The position numbers and the translations under genes are program-made. 43,591 nucleotides of DNA from Marinifilum caeruleilacunae. GTDB taxonomy: Bacteria > Bacteroidota > Bacteroidia > Bacteroidales > Marinifilaceae. A model generated the notes under the pieces. That model saw only the letters and a program-made list of their open reading frames with translations. It searched no databases and was not told where the DNA came from. Positions 18,263-26,389 of this stretch are shown here, piece after piece. Every line of letters begins with the position of its first letter. Position 1 is the first letter of the stretch. Location of the stretch: positions 1 to 43,591 of the forward strand of contig NZ_RZNH01000046.1 of assembly GCF_013141825.1 (NCBI RefSeq), written 5' to 3'.

Positions 18263-19810
18263 ATGATAATGAAAATGATATATAAAACAATGATAGTGAC
18301 ACTGCTATTTGCTATTGGTGTAGTATTTACAGCCTGTCACGATGATCTTGATGAACTGCCTGAAAACAGAACTTTTGTTGAAGAGATCGATTATACGAGC
18401 GAATCAAATATGTATGATGTCCTTGTTGGCGTATATGCCGAGTTGGCTTCAAGAGGTTGGGAAGATATACCAACCGTAGCGGTACGTGGCGATGATGTTA
18501 ATCATGGTGGAGAAGGAGACCAGCAAGGATTTGCTGATATTGATGACTTTAAATACGATAATGGTTTTTGGATGATTAACTCTGTTTGGAAAAACTTCTA
18601 TGGTGATATTTTTAAATTTAATGCTGCCATTGAGGAGTTTGAGAAGTACAGAGAAGCTGGTATCAGCTCAAGTTTGGTAGATCAATACATTGCAGAGGCA
18701 AAAGTTTTACGTTCCTTCTGTTTGTTGCAAATCTCTCGTTCGTTTGGAACCATAATGACACCTGAAACTTCACAACCTAGTGAATTATATGGTTTAGAGT
18801 TGAAGACAAAGGCTGAGGTAATGCAGTACATTGTTGATCAAATGGCTGAGGTGAAAGCAAGTTTAGTGAGAACTCATCCTGCCGACAGAACTGATATTCC
18901 TGGAGGTGTAAACTTATATACCGCTCTTTCTGTTGAGGCAATTGCTCAATTGGAATTAAAGAACTATCAAGGTGTAGCCGATGCTACTTCAGAAATTATT
19001 TCAAGTAATACTTATCAATTGGCCGATGATTTTTACCAATTGTTCAAAACTCCTGGAAAACTGAGTAGTGAGAATATTTTGGAACTTCAATATTCAGATT
19101 TTGGTGAAGGTACTGGTGATAGAATTGGACATTTATTTGCATTCTACGGATCACAAAACTGGACTCCTGCAGTAGAAGGAGCTTCATCGGGTTGGGGATT
19201 TTACGAGCCAAGTATCAAATTCATCAAGTTCATGCTCGACAGAGGTGAAACGGTACGTTTGGAAACAAGTGTTTTGTTTACTGATAGAGGAATTGCAGAA
19301 ATTCAGAAAGATGGTGAATATCCAAACTTACCTTCATTTGTTTCAAATACAACAAGAGATGGTGATGTAATTAATGATTACGCACGTGCAATGTTTGCAA
19401 GTGGTAAACACTACCTGCCTTCGGTTCAATTGATTCCGGGAAGAACTTCTTACGGATCAAATAAGAATTATACAGCAATTCGATATGCTGAGATATTGTT
19501 GATGCATGCCGAAGCATTGGTAAGCGGTGCAACAGGAACAGGAATGTCGGCAGATCAGGCTGTTAATGCCATAAGAGCCAGAGCTGGTTTAGGAAACCTA
19601 TCAGGTGTTTCATTAGATCAGGTAATGGATGAAAAATTTGCTGAGTTAGCTATGGAGTGGGGAATTCGTTTTTACGATATGGTACGCTTGGGTAAATACG
19701 ACGAACTAAGTTACGAAGGAAGAAGCTTTACTGAGGATAAGGTGTTTATGCCATATCCACTTGAGCAGTCGGATGCTTTACCAATTCTTAAAGATGCGAT
19801 TCAGGAATAA
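18263..19810 (+). CDS. SusD/RagB-like glycan-binding lipoprotein
   Basis: The chosen start is ATG 18263, which places a lipoprotein signal at the N-terminus (MIMKMIYKTMIVTLLFAIGV, Cys about residue 25, then HDDLDELPENR). The frame is open to 18224, 2 bases after susC, but that would add a charged leader. The protein shows SusD hallmarks: an N-terminal LPENRTFVEEIDYTSE segment, repeated TPR-like helices with YIAEAKVLRSFCLLQISRSFG, an AIRYAEILLMHAEAL helix, an AVNAIRARAGL segment, and C-terminal FAELAMEWGIRFYDMVRLGK. It forms the surface lid over SusC and captures glycans. Confidence 0.95.
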   Translation: MIMKMIYKTMIVTLLFAIGVVFTACHDDLDELPENRTFVEEIDYTSESNMYDVLVGVYAELASRGWEDIPTVAVRGDDVNHGGEGDQQGFADIDDFKYDNGFWMINSVWKNFYGDIFKFNAAIEEFEKYREAGISSSLVDQYIAEAKVLRSFCLLQISRSFGTIMTPETSQPSELYGLELKTKAEVMQYIVDQMAEVKASLVRTHPADRTDIPGGVNLYTALSVEAIAQLELKNYQGVADATSEIISSNTYQLADDFYQLFKTPGKLSSENILELQYSDFGEGTGDRIGHLFAFYGSQNWTPAVEGASSGWGFYEPSIKFIKFMLDRGETVRLETSVLFTDRGIAEIQKDGEYPNLPSFVSNTTRDGDVINDYARAMFASGKHYLPSVQLIPGRTSYGSNKNYTAIRYAEILLMHAEALVSGATGTGMSADQAVNAIRARAGLGNLSGVSLDQVMDEKFAELAMEWGIRFYDMVRLGKYDELSYEGRSFTEDKVFMPYPLEQSDALPILKDAIQE

Positions 19811-19865
19811 AAATCTAGTGTAAAAGATTGACTTTTACATGATTTCATAAATAATATCAATAACT

Positions 19866-21593
19866 ATGAAAAATATAAATTTATTAATAGCCGGAGTATT
19901 GATGTGTGTTGCTTTTGCCTGTGACAATGATTTGGATTCAATTACTCAAGTGCCAAAAGGTGCCGATGAAACCGCACCAGTCGTTACAATTAATTATCCA
20001 CAAGAAGGTGATTTGGTACAGGATTCTCTTGAGATTGCACCGGTAACCTTTAAGTTTACAGCTGAGGATGATGTTGAAATGAAGAAAGTTGTGGTTGAGC
20101 TTGATGGTCAGGAAATTGAAAGTTACACCACATTTACTGATTATATGGTGGTAAAAAAAGATGTTTTTTATCCTACACTTGAAGTTGGTGCACATACACT
20201 TACAGTTACTGCAACCGACTTAACTGACAAAACAACAACTATTAGCGTTAAATTCTTGCGTGTTACTGACCTAGGAATGGTTGGGCCACTACCAAATGAA
20301 AGTTTCTACATGCCATTTGATGGTGACGATATTGGTCGATTTGTTTATCGTACCGATATGGTATCTGTGGTTGGATCACCACTATTTAATGATGCTGGTT
20401 GGATGAAAGAAGCTTATGAAGGAGCTGAAGATGCTTACCTAACTGTTCCTGTAAGTGCAATTGCTTCTGATGAATTCTCTGCAGCATTCTGGTACAAAGT
20501 AAATGCAACTCCTAATCGTTCAGGTATTTTAGTAGTAGGCGCTCCTGACGAAGGAAAGGAAGTTGACAAGCAAAATAACCGTAAGCATGGTTTCCGTTTA
20601 TTCCGTGAAGGAAATGAGGAAAAACAAAGAATTAAGCTGAATGTTGGAAATGGAACAGGTGATGCCTGGAACGACGGAGGCGAAATCGATGTGAATGGAG
20701 AATGGGTACATGTTGCATTTACAATCTCTTCTTCAAACTCAGTTGTTTACATTAATGGTGAAGCTGTAAATCAGAATGATATTACTGGAATTAGCTGGGA
20801 GGATTGCGAAATCATGTCTATTATGTCTGGTGATCCATATTTCAATGGATGGAGTCATAAATCGGATGCCAGTCTGATGGATGAATTGAGACTTTTCAAT
20901 AAAGCTCTAACAACAGAGGAAGTAAATGCTCTTATGGCTGATGTTCCTGATATTCTTGATAGTGAATCATTCTATTTATCATTTAATGATAATTATTTGC
21001 CTGAACAAGCAGCTTCTACAATAGGAATGCCTTCTTATTCTGATGATAGTTATTCTCGCGAAGCGTACATGGGTGCAGAAGATGCATATTTGACTGTTCC
21101 TGCTGTAGGATTCCTTGGCGATGAAATTTCTGCTACATTCTGGTACAAAGTGAATGCAACTCCTAATCGTGCTGGTATTCTTGTAATTGGTGCGCCAGAT
21201 GAAGGAAAAGAAGTAGATAAGCAGAACAACCGTAAACATGGTTTCCGTTTATTCCGTGAAGGAAACGAAGAAAAGCAAAGAATTAAGCTGAATGTTGGAA
21301 ATGGAACAGGTGATGCCTGGAACGATGGAGGCGAAATTGATGTGAATGGAGAATGGGTACATGTGGCATTTACCATTTCAGCAATGCAATCAATTGTTTA
21401 TATTAATGGTGAAGCAGTAAATCAGGCTGATATTACAGGAGTAAGCTGGGAAAATTGCGAAATCATGTCGATTATGTCTGGCGATCCATATTTCAATGGA
21501 TGGAGTCATAAATATGATGCAAGTACAATGGATGAACTTCGATTCTATAATAAAGCTCTTACTCAAGCTGAGGTAATGGCAACTATGGAATAG
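19866..21593 (+). CDS. SusE/F-position lipoprotein with Ig-like domain and two LamG domains
   Basis: 575 residues with a lipoprotein signal (MKNINLLIAGVLMCVAFAC, Cys19). Residues about 35-140 form an Ig-like beta-sandwich (APVVTINYPQEGDLVQDS, then a DDVEMKKVVVELDG strand pair). Residues about 145-355 and 367-575 are two LamG/concanavalin-like domains sharing long identical blocks (SATFWYKVNATPNR or SAAFWYKVNATPNR, KQNNRKHGFRLFREGNEEKQ, NVGNGTGDAWNDGGEIDVNG, CEIMSIMSGDPYFNGWSHK). It is placed directly after SusD like SusE/SusF surface glycan-binding proteins and probably tethers the polysaccharide. No catalytic residues of LamG-fold hydrolases (paired acidic EXDXXE) are visible. A strong terminator follows. 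Confidence 0.88.
   Translation: MKNINLLIAGVLMCVAFACDNDLDSITQVPKGADETAPVVTINYPQEGDLVQDSLEIAPVTFKFTAEDDVEMKKVVVELDGQEIESYTTFTDYMVVKKDVFYPTLEVGAHTLTVTATDLTDKTTTISVKFLRVTDLGMVGPLPNESFYMPFDGDDIGRFVYRTDMVSVVGSPLFNDAGWMKEAYEGAEDAYLTVPVSAIASDEFSAAFWYKVNATPNRSGILVVGAPDEGKEVDKQNNRKHGFRLFREGNEEKQRIKLNVGNGTGDAWNDGGEIDVNGEWVHVAFTISSSNSVVYINGEAVNQNDITGISWEDCEIMSIMSGDPYFNGWSHKSDASLMDELRLFNKALTTEEVNALMADVPDILDSESFYLSFNDNYLPEQAASTIGMPSYSDDSYSREAYMGAEDAYLTVPAVGFLGDEISATFWYKVNATPNRAGILVIGAPDEGKEVDKQNNRKHGFRLFREGNEEKQRIKLNVGNGTGDAWNDGGEIDVNGEWVHVAFTISAMQSIVYINGEAVNQADITGVSWENCEIMSIMSGDPYFNGWSHKYDASTMDELRFYNKALTQAEVMATME
20298..21590 (+). repeat. Internal tandem duplication encoding two LamG domains
   Basis: The DNA of the two LamG units is nearly identical over long stretches. 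For example AATGCAACTCCTAATCGT starts at 20502 and 21153 (offset 651 bases, 217 codons), and the stretches after 20581 and 21232 match at almost every base. Domain edges are more diverged (offset 666 at the first block). This indicates a recent duplication or ongoing gene conversion. Confidence 0.9.
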
Positions 21594-21638
21594 AAATCAA
21601 TGTGAATTTTTTACAATAGCATATTGTTATGAATCAGG

Positions 21639-21675
21639 AAGGCTACTTAAACTCGTTTGAGTAGCCTTTTTTTTC
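21639..21675 (+). terminator. Mid-PUL rho-independent terminator
   Basis: The stem GGCTACTTAAAC / GTTTGAGTAGCC (one G-T pair) is followed directly by a run of eight T. It lies 48 bases after the LamG gene and 93 before the first GH144 gene, so it separates the GH3-SusCDE transcript from the degradative genes. Confidence 0.9.
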
Positions 21676-21767
21676 AAAATATATTTACTCTGTTTAAAGC
21701 TTTTTGTCGAACTTGAAGACAATTAAATAACGGATTTAGCCCTTCAAACCAATATCACAATAATTGT

Positions 21768-24149
21768 ATGATGAGAATTTTACTGCTTATAACAGTTTTA
21801 ATATCAAGCTTAACGGCTAAATCACAAGTTGTTTTTTTTGATGATGGAACTACAACATCCTATTACGATCAGGGAATTGTAGATGTCAATAATTTGGGGA
21901 ATAGCCTTTTTGAACATACATATCCACCTGGAAATCCACAGTGGAATGATAAGATTCCTTGTGTTACAAGCTCTTATAGAGGAAATTCGGCATTAAAATT
22001 TAATTATACTTCATCGTCCGATGGAAATTGGAAGGCAACGGTTTATAGAAAGTCATGGAGCTTAGCTGATATCACGTCCAGTGATTCGATTTCTTTTTAC
22101 ATATATTCAGAAGAAGATATTCCTTCTAATGTACTGCCAAGAATTGCCATAAAAGCGAATCTTAAAAGTGGCAATGGTGATAATGCTTCCGAATTATATC
22201 CTTTAAGTGATTACAATCAGAATGTAAACGCTAATCAGTGGACTCAAATCCGATTTCCTTTATCAGTTATTTTTTATGATACTCAAAACTCCGATTTGGA
22301 TTTTACTCAAACTAAGGGAATCATCTTTAATCAATCAGAAACCAATAACAGCAGTCGATTAATTTATATCGATGAAATTACAACTTATGAATATTTAGAG
22401 TTCATTCCACTTGCAACAGAATTTAAAGCAGTTGGCTACGATTCTCATGTTGAGCTAATGTGGAATGCTCCGCAAGAAGATTTAAATTACAAAATCGAAG
22501 CGTCTTTTGATGGCGGAAATACCTACGAATTAAGAGCTGAAACTGCGGAGAATTTTTTGCTTGACTTTATTCCTGACAAAGCTAGAAATAGCACAATCCA
22601 ATATCGTATCTACACAATTGCTGGCGGCAATCAGTCAGAAGAGCTAACTAGCCAAGCGGAAGTTCGTGATTTTTCTGATGATGAACTTATGGATATGGTT
22701 CAGCAATATACCTTCAGATATTTTTGGGAAGGTGCAGATCAGGCTTCAGGCATGTCTAAAGAGAGAGCATCTGGAACAGTTGTTGCTTCAGGAGCCTCAG
22801 GAATGGGACTAATGGCCATGATTGTAGCTCATGAAAGAACTTACCTTCCGCAAGAAGAAATTAAAGATCGCATATTGGAAATGCTTGAATTCCTGGAAAG
22901 CTGTGATAGGCATCATGGAGTCTGGTCGCATTGGTACAATGGTGATACAGGTGCCAGCCAACCATTTAGCACAAAAGATGATGGAGGTGACCTGGTTGAA
23001 ACATCATTTGTTGCATCAGCCTTAATCGCCTTAAAGAATTACTTTTCTGGTAATGATAACAAATCGGTTCAGATTAGAGAGAAAGCAGATGAATTGTGGA
23101 GAGGTATTGAGTGGAGCTGGCATCAGAAAGATGGAGAAAATCAACTGTACTGGCACTGGTCACCAAATTATGGTTTTGAAAAGAACCTTAAAATTAGAGG
23201 ATGGAACGAAAGTCTGATTACTTATATCATGGCTGCTTCATCCCCAACTTATGGCATCAATAAGGAAGTATATGACAATGGATGGGCCAATAATGGAGGA
23301 ATGGTTGATTCACGTTCTTTTTACGGGTATGAGATCTCATTGGCTCCTGATTATGGAGGGCCTCTTTTCTGGATTCACTATACACATTTGGGAATTGATC
23401 CTCACAATTTATATGATGCCTATGCTGATTATTGGGAAGAGCATGTGAATACTGTGAAAATACATCACACCTATGCTGTAAATAATCCCAAAGGGCATAA
23501 AAATTACAGTGATAAATGCTGGGGTTTAACTTCAAGTGATGATCCTGATAAAGGTTATTCATCACATAAACCATTGTATGATGATAATGGAACCATTGCT
23601 CCAACTGCCGCTTTGGCATCAATGCCTTATGCTCCTGAAGAATCGATGAAAGCTTTGAAATATTTTTATCGTGAAAGGGGAAGTGAATTATTTGGACGAT
23701 TTGGATTCTATGATGCCTTTAACGACAATAAATCCTGGGTGAAACAAGATTACCTTGGAATTGATCAGGGACCGATTATTATCATGTTGGAGAATTACAG
23801 AACTGGCTTACTATGGGAAAATGTAATGAATGATAGTGATGTTCAGGAGGGGTTGTATGAACTTGGATTCAATCGAATCACCTCAGTGCCTGAATTGGAG
23901 AAAAAATCAAAGCTGATCATATATCCTAATCCTAACCAGGGACAGTTTAAAATTTCATTACCCGAATTTGCAGGTAAAGATGTTACTATCAAACTATACA
24001 ATTTGCAAGGTCAACAAGTTTACAATGAACTGATACATCGAATGTCCTCGGTTCATGATGTGAATGTTGGAGATTTGAAGTCAGGTTGTTATGTTCTTGT
24101 TCTAAGGACTGAAGAACAGTCAATTCAAACAAAATTAATTATCAGATAA
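21768..24149 (+). CDS. GH144-type beta-glucanase with T9SS sorting tail
   Basis: 793 residues. Signal peptide (MMRILLLITVLISSLTAKSQ). Residues about 22-205 form a beta-sandwich, probably a carbohydrate-binding module (VVFFDDGTTTSYYDQG, RLIYIDEITTYEYLE). A fibronectin-III-like domain follows (about 210-290), then the glucoamylase-like (COG5368/GH144) alpha-barrel from QQYTFRYFWEGADQASGM (about 308) to about 690. Conserved acids are Asp408 and Glu411 in GGDLVETSF and Glu481 in GWNESLITY; their spacing matches the acids reported for the Chitinophaga pinensis endo-beta-1,2-glucanase (from memory). The last 75 residues (KLIIYPNPNQGQFKIS onward) are a type A T9SS sorting domain, so the enzyme is secreted or surface-attached by T9SS. 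It is about 41% identical-looking to the next gene's product in the catalytic blocks (visual impression, not measured). Confidence 0.85.
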   Translation: MMRILLLITVLISSLTAKSQVVFFDDGTTTSYYDQGIVDVNNLGNSLFEHTYPPGNPQWNDKIPCVTSSYRGNSALKFNYTSSSDGNWKATVYRKSWSLADITSSDSISFYIYSEEDIPSNVLPRIAIKANLKSGNGDNASELYPLSDYNQNVNANQWTQIRFPLSVIFYDTQNSDLDFTQTKGIIFNQSETNNSSRLIYIDEITTYEYLEFIPLATEFKAVGYDSHVELMWNAPQEDLNYKIEASFDGGNTYELRAETAENFLLDFIPDKARNSTIQYRIYTIAGGNQSEELTSQAEVRDFSDDELMDMVQQYTFRYFWEGADQASGMSKERASGTVVASGASGMGLMAMIVAHERTYLPQEEIKDRILEMLEFLESCDRHHGVWSHWYNGDTGASQPFSTKDDGGDLVETSFVASALIALKNYFSGNDNKSVQIREKADELWRGIEWSWHQKDGENQLYWHWSPNYGFEKNLKIRGWNESLITYIMAASSPTYGINKEVYDNGWANNGGMVDSRSFYGYEISLAPDYGGPLFWIHYTHLGIDPHNLYDAYADYWEEHVNTVKIHHTYAVNNPKGHKNYSDKCWGLTSSDDPDKGYSSHKPLYDDNGTIAPTAALASMPYAPEESMKALKYFYRERGSELFGRFGFYDAFNDNKSWVKQDYLGIDQGPIIIMLENYRTGLLWENVMNDSDVQEGLYELGFNRITSVPELEKKSKLIIYPNPNQGQFKISLPEFAGKDVTIKLYNLQGQQVYNELIHRMSSVHDVNVGDLKSGCYVLVLRTEEQSIQTKLIIR

Positions 24150-24188
24150 TACCATTTTATAAATAAATTGGTAAAAAAAAGCATTACA

Positions 24189-25577
24189 ATGCGATTCAAA
24201 ATATTACTTTATTTACTTACGATCACAATGCTAAGTGCTTGTGTTTCATCAACAAAAAAATCAAATTCTTCAGATGCTGATGGCAATCTCAAATTGACTG
24301 ATGAACAATTGCTAGACAAAGTTCAGTATCAGACTTTTCAATATTTTTGGGATGGTGCAGAGGAAAATTCAGGAATGGCTTGTGAGCGAATCCATCTGGA
24401 TGGAATCTACCCACATAAGGATCAACACATTGTTACCCTTGGTGGTTCTGGTTTCGGTGTAATGGCCATTCTTGTTGGTGTTGAGAGAGGCTTTATCAGC
24501 AGGGAAGATGCCCTAAAGCGTTATCAGAAAATTGTGAAATTTCTTGCCCAGGCAGATCGTTTTCATGGAGCCTGGCCCCATTGGTTGAATGGAAAAACAG
24601 GAAAAGTAAAACCATTTGGAAAGAAGGACAATGGAGGTGATTTGGTAGAAACCGCCTTTATGATACAAGGATTATTAGCCGTTGCAGAGTATTACAGAGA
24701 TGGTAATGCGGAAGAAAAACAACTGGTAAGCGAGATTGAAAAATTGTGGCATGAGGTAGAATGGGACTGGTACACTAAAGGAGAAAATGTATTGTATTGG
24801 CATTGGTCACCAGAATATGATTGGGAAATGGATTTTCCGGTTGGTGGATATAATGAATGTCTGATCATGTACATATTGGCTGCGGCATCGCCTACGCATG
24901 CAGTTCAGCCAGAAGTATACCACGAGGGTTGGACATGTAATGGTGCAATCAGCAATGATACAGTTTATTATGGACTACCAACCATTTTGAATTATTACGA
25001 ACATGGTGATGACCCAATAGGTCCTTTGTTTTGGGCGCATTATTCTTATTTGGGCTTAAATCCTAATGGATTGAAGGATAGATATGCTGATTATGTGGAA
25101 TTGACTACGAATCATGCTAAAATTCATTACAAGTATTGTGTTGATAATCCTAAAGAATTTAAGGGATATGGAGCCAATCAATGGGGATTGACATCCAGCT
25201 ATTCCATGAAAGGATATTCTGGTCACCACCCGGGCGACAGCGACTTGGGAGTTATTGCCCCAACAGCCGCCTTGAGTTCATTCCCATACACTCCAAAAGA
25301 ATCAATGCAGTTTCTAAGATATCTATACACCGAGGCAGATTCATTAATAGGAAAATATGGTCCGTTTGATGCATACAGTCATACCAGTAAATGGTGCAAA
25401 CCTCGATATCTTGCAATTGATCAGGGACCTATTCCGGTTATGATAGAGAATTACAGAACTGGATTGTTGTGGAAGCTTTTCATGAAGAACAAAGATGTTC
25501 AGAATGGCTTGAAGAAATTAGATTTTGTTGTGGATTCAAATTCAAACGAAAATAAAAGATTAGCAGATGACAAGTAA
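24189..25577 (+). CDS. GH144-type beta-glucanase, lipoprotein
   Basis: 462 residues from ATG 24189 (MRFKILLYLLTITMLSAC, lipid Cys18). The frame also opens at TTG 24168, but the ATG places the signal at the N-terminus. Apart from the tether it is a single catalytic domain of the length typical of GH144. Motifs: QYQTFQYFWDGAEENSGM, FHGAWPHWLNGKTGK, GGDLVETAF (Asp151, Glu154), YWHWSPEYDW, GYNECLIMYILAA (Glu223) and IDQGPIPVMIENYRTGLLW. Known members are endo-beta-1,2-glucanases releasing sophorose-type oligosaccharides. It follows its T9SS-tailed paralogue by 39 bases and overlaps the esterase gene by 11 bases. The pair probably arose by duplication with different export routes. Confidence 0.88.
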   Translation: MRFKILLYLLTITMLSACVSSTKKSNSSDADGNLKLTDEQLLDKVQYQTFQYFWDGAEENSGMACERIHLDGIYPHKDQHIVTLGGSGFGVMAILVGVERGFISREDALKRYQKIVKFLAQADRFHGAWPHWLNGKTGKVKPFGKKDNGGDLVETAFMIQGLLAVAEYYRDGNAEEKQLVSEIEKLWHEVEWDWYTKGENVLYWHWSPEYDWEMDFPVGGYNECLIMYILAAASPTHAVQPEVYHEGWTCNGAISNDTVYYGLPTILNYYEHGDDPIGPLFWAHYSYLGLNPNGLKDRYADYVELTTNHAKIHYKYCVDNPKEFKGYGANQWGLTSSYSMKGYSGHHPGDSDLGVIAPTAALSSFPYTPKESMQFLRYLYTEADSLIGKYGPFDAYSHTSKWCKPRYLAIDQGPIPVMIENYRTGLLWKLFMKNKDVQNGLKKLDFVVDSNSNENKRLADDK

Positions 25578-26358
25578 GAAATGTATCCAGGGTTTTGTCT
25601 TGATCTTTATTCTGTTTGTTGGACTTACAGGTAAAGCACAAGAAGGAGGGAAATTTCACAAATCTGTTTTTGTGGAAGGTAAGGACAGTTTGAATTATCA
25701 AATCATGTATCCTTTGAATTACGATTCTTCCAGGCAATATCCATTGATACTTTTTTTACATGGAGCAGGAGAAAGGGGAAATGACAATAAGCGTCAGATG
25801 CATCTGGGATCACATATCTTCAGGGATAAACAAAACCAAAAGGATTATCCTGCTATTGTGGTATTTCCGCAATGTCCCAAAGATGTAATGTGGACCAATC
25901 GCAGGAAGTTTAAAAAGCCGGATCGAATGGTATTCGAATTTCCTGTTAGCGATCCTGCCCCTAGGCCGTCTCAATTGGTAAACAGTCTGGTGGAGCAGCT
26001 TGTTGCTGATAAAAAGGTGAATGTTGATAAAATGTATGTAATGGGCATCTCGATGGGCGGTATAGGAAGTTTGGAATACCTATACCGATGGCCAGACAAG
26101 TATGCTGCAGCCTATATTGTTTGTGGAGGTCACAATGCTGATTTGGCGAGATACTATTCCCACATTCCAATTTGGTTTGTGCATGGCGAGAAAGATCCTG
26201 TTGTGCCAATTGAATATTCACGATCTGTTTATGAGGAACATTACAAGTTAAATCAAAATACCCGTTTTAAAGTATACCCAGGACTTGATCACAGCATTTG
26301 GACTCCAGCTTTTAAAGAAAAAGAATTGCTGCCATGGCTGTTTCAATTTTCGAAATAA
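25567..26358 (+). CDS. Secreted alpha/beta-hydrolase, CE1-like esterase
   Basis: 263 residues with a signal peptide (MTSKKCIQGFVLIFILFVGL, cleavage after GKAQ). Alpha/beta-hydrolase features: the oxyanion block LFLHGAGERGNDN, PAIVVFPQCPKDVMW, nucleophile Ser162 in MGISMGGIG, Asp210 in HGEKDPVVP and His242 in GLDHSIW. The layout fits the phospholipase/carboxylesterase and PHB-depolymerase/CE1-like group, whose PUL members remove acetyl, feruloyl or other acyl groups from polysaccharides. Substrate not determinable from sequence. The 11-base overlap with the GH144 gene implies translational coupling, so a de-esterification step probably belongs to glucan attack. Confidence 0.87.
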   Translation: MTSKKCIQGFVLIFILFVGLTGKAQEGGKFHKSVFVEGKDSLNYQIMYPLNYDSSRQYPLILFLHGAGERGNDNKRQMHLGSHIFRDKQNQKDYPAIVVFPQCPKDVMWTNRRKFKKPDRMVFEFPVSDPAPRPSQLVNSLVEQLVADKKVNVDKMYVMGISMGGIGSLEYLYRWPDKYAAAYIVCGGHNADLARYYSHIPIWFVHGEKDPVVPIEYSRSVYEEHYKLNQNTRFKVYPGLDHSIWTPAFKEKELLPWLFQFSK

Positions 26359-26389
26359 TTAAATTGAAAAGGTAACCTATAAAAATACA

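Noticed and set aside
21050-21376. 108-codon minus-strand frame opposite the second LamG unit
   Set aside because: Shadow of a conserved coding sequence. The composition is not protein-like and the frame is not conserved in the first LamG copy.
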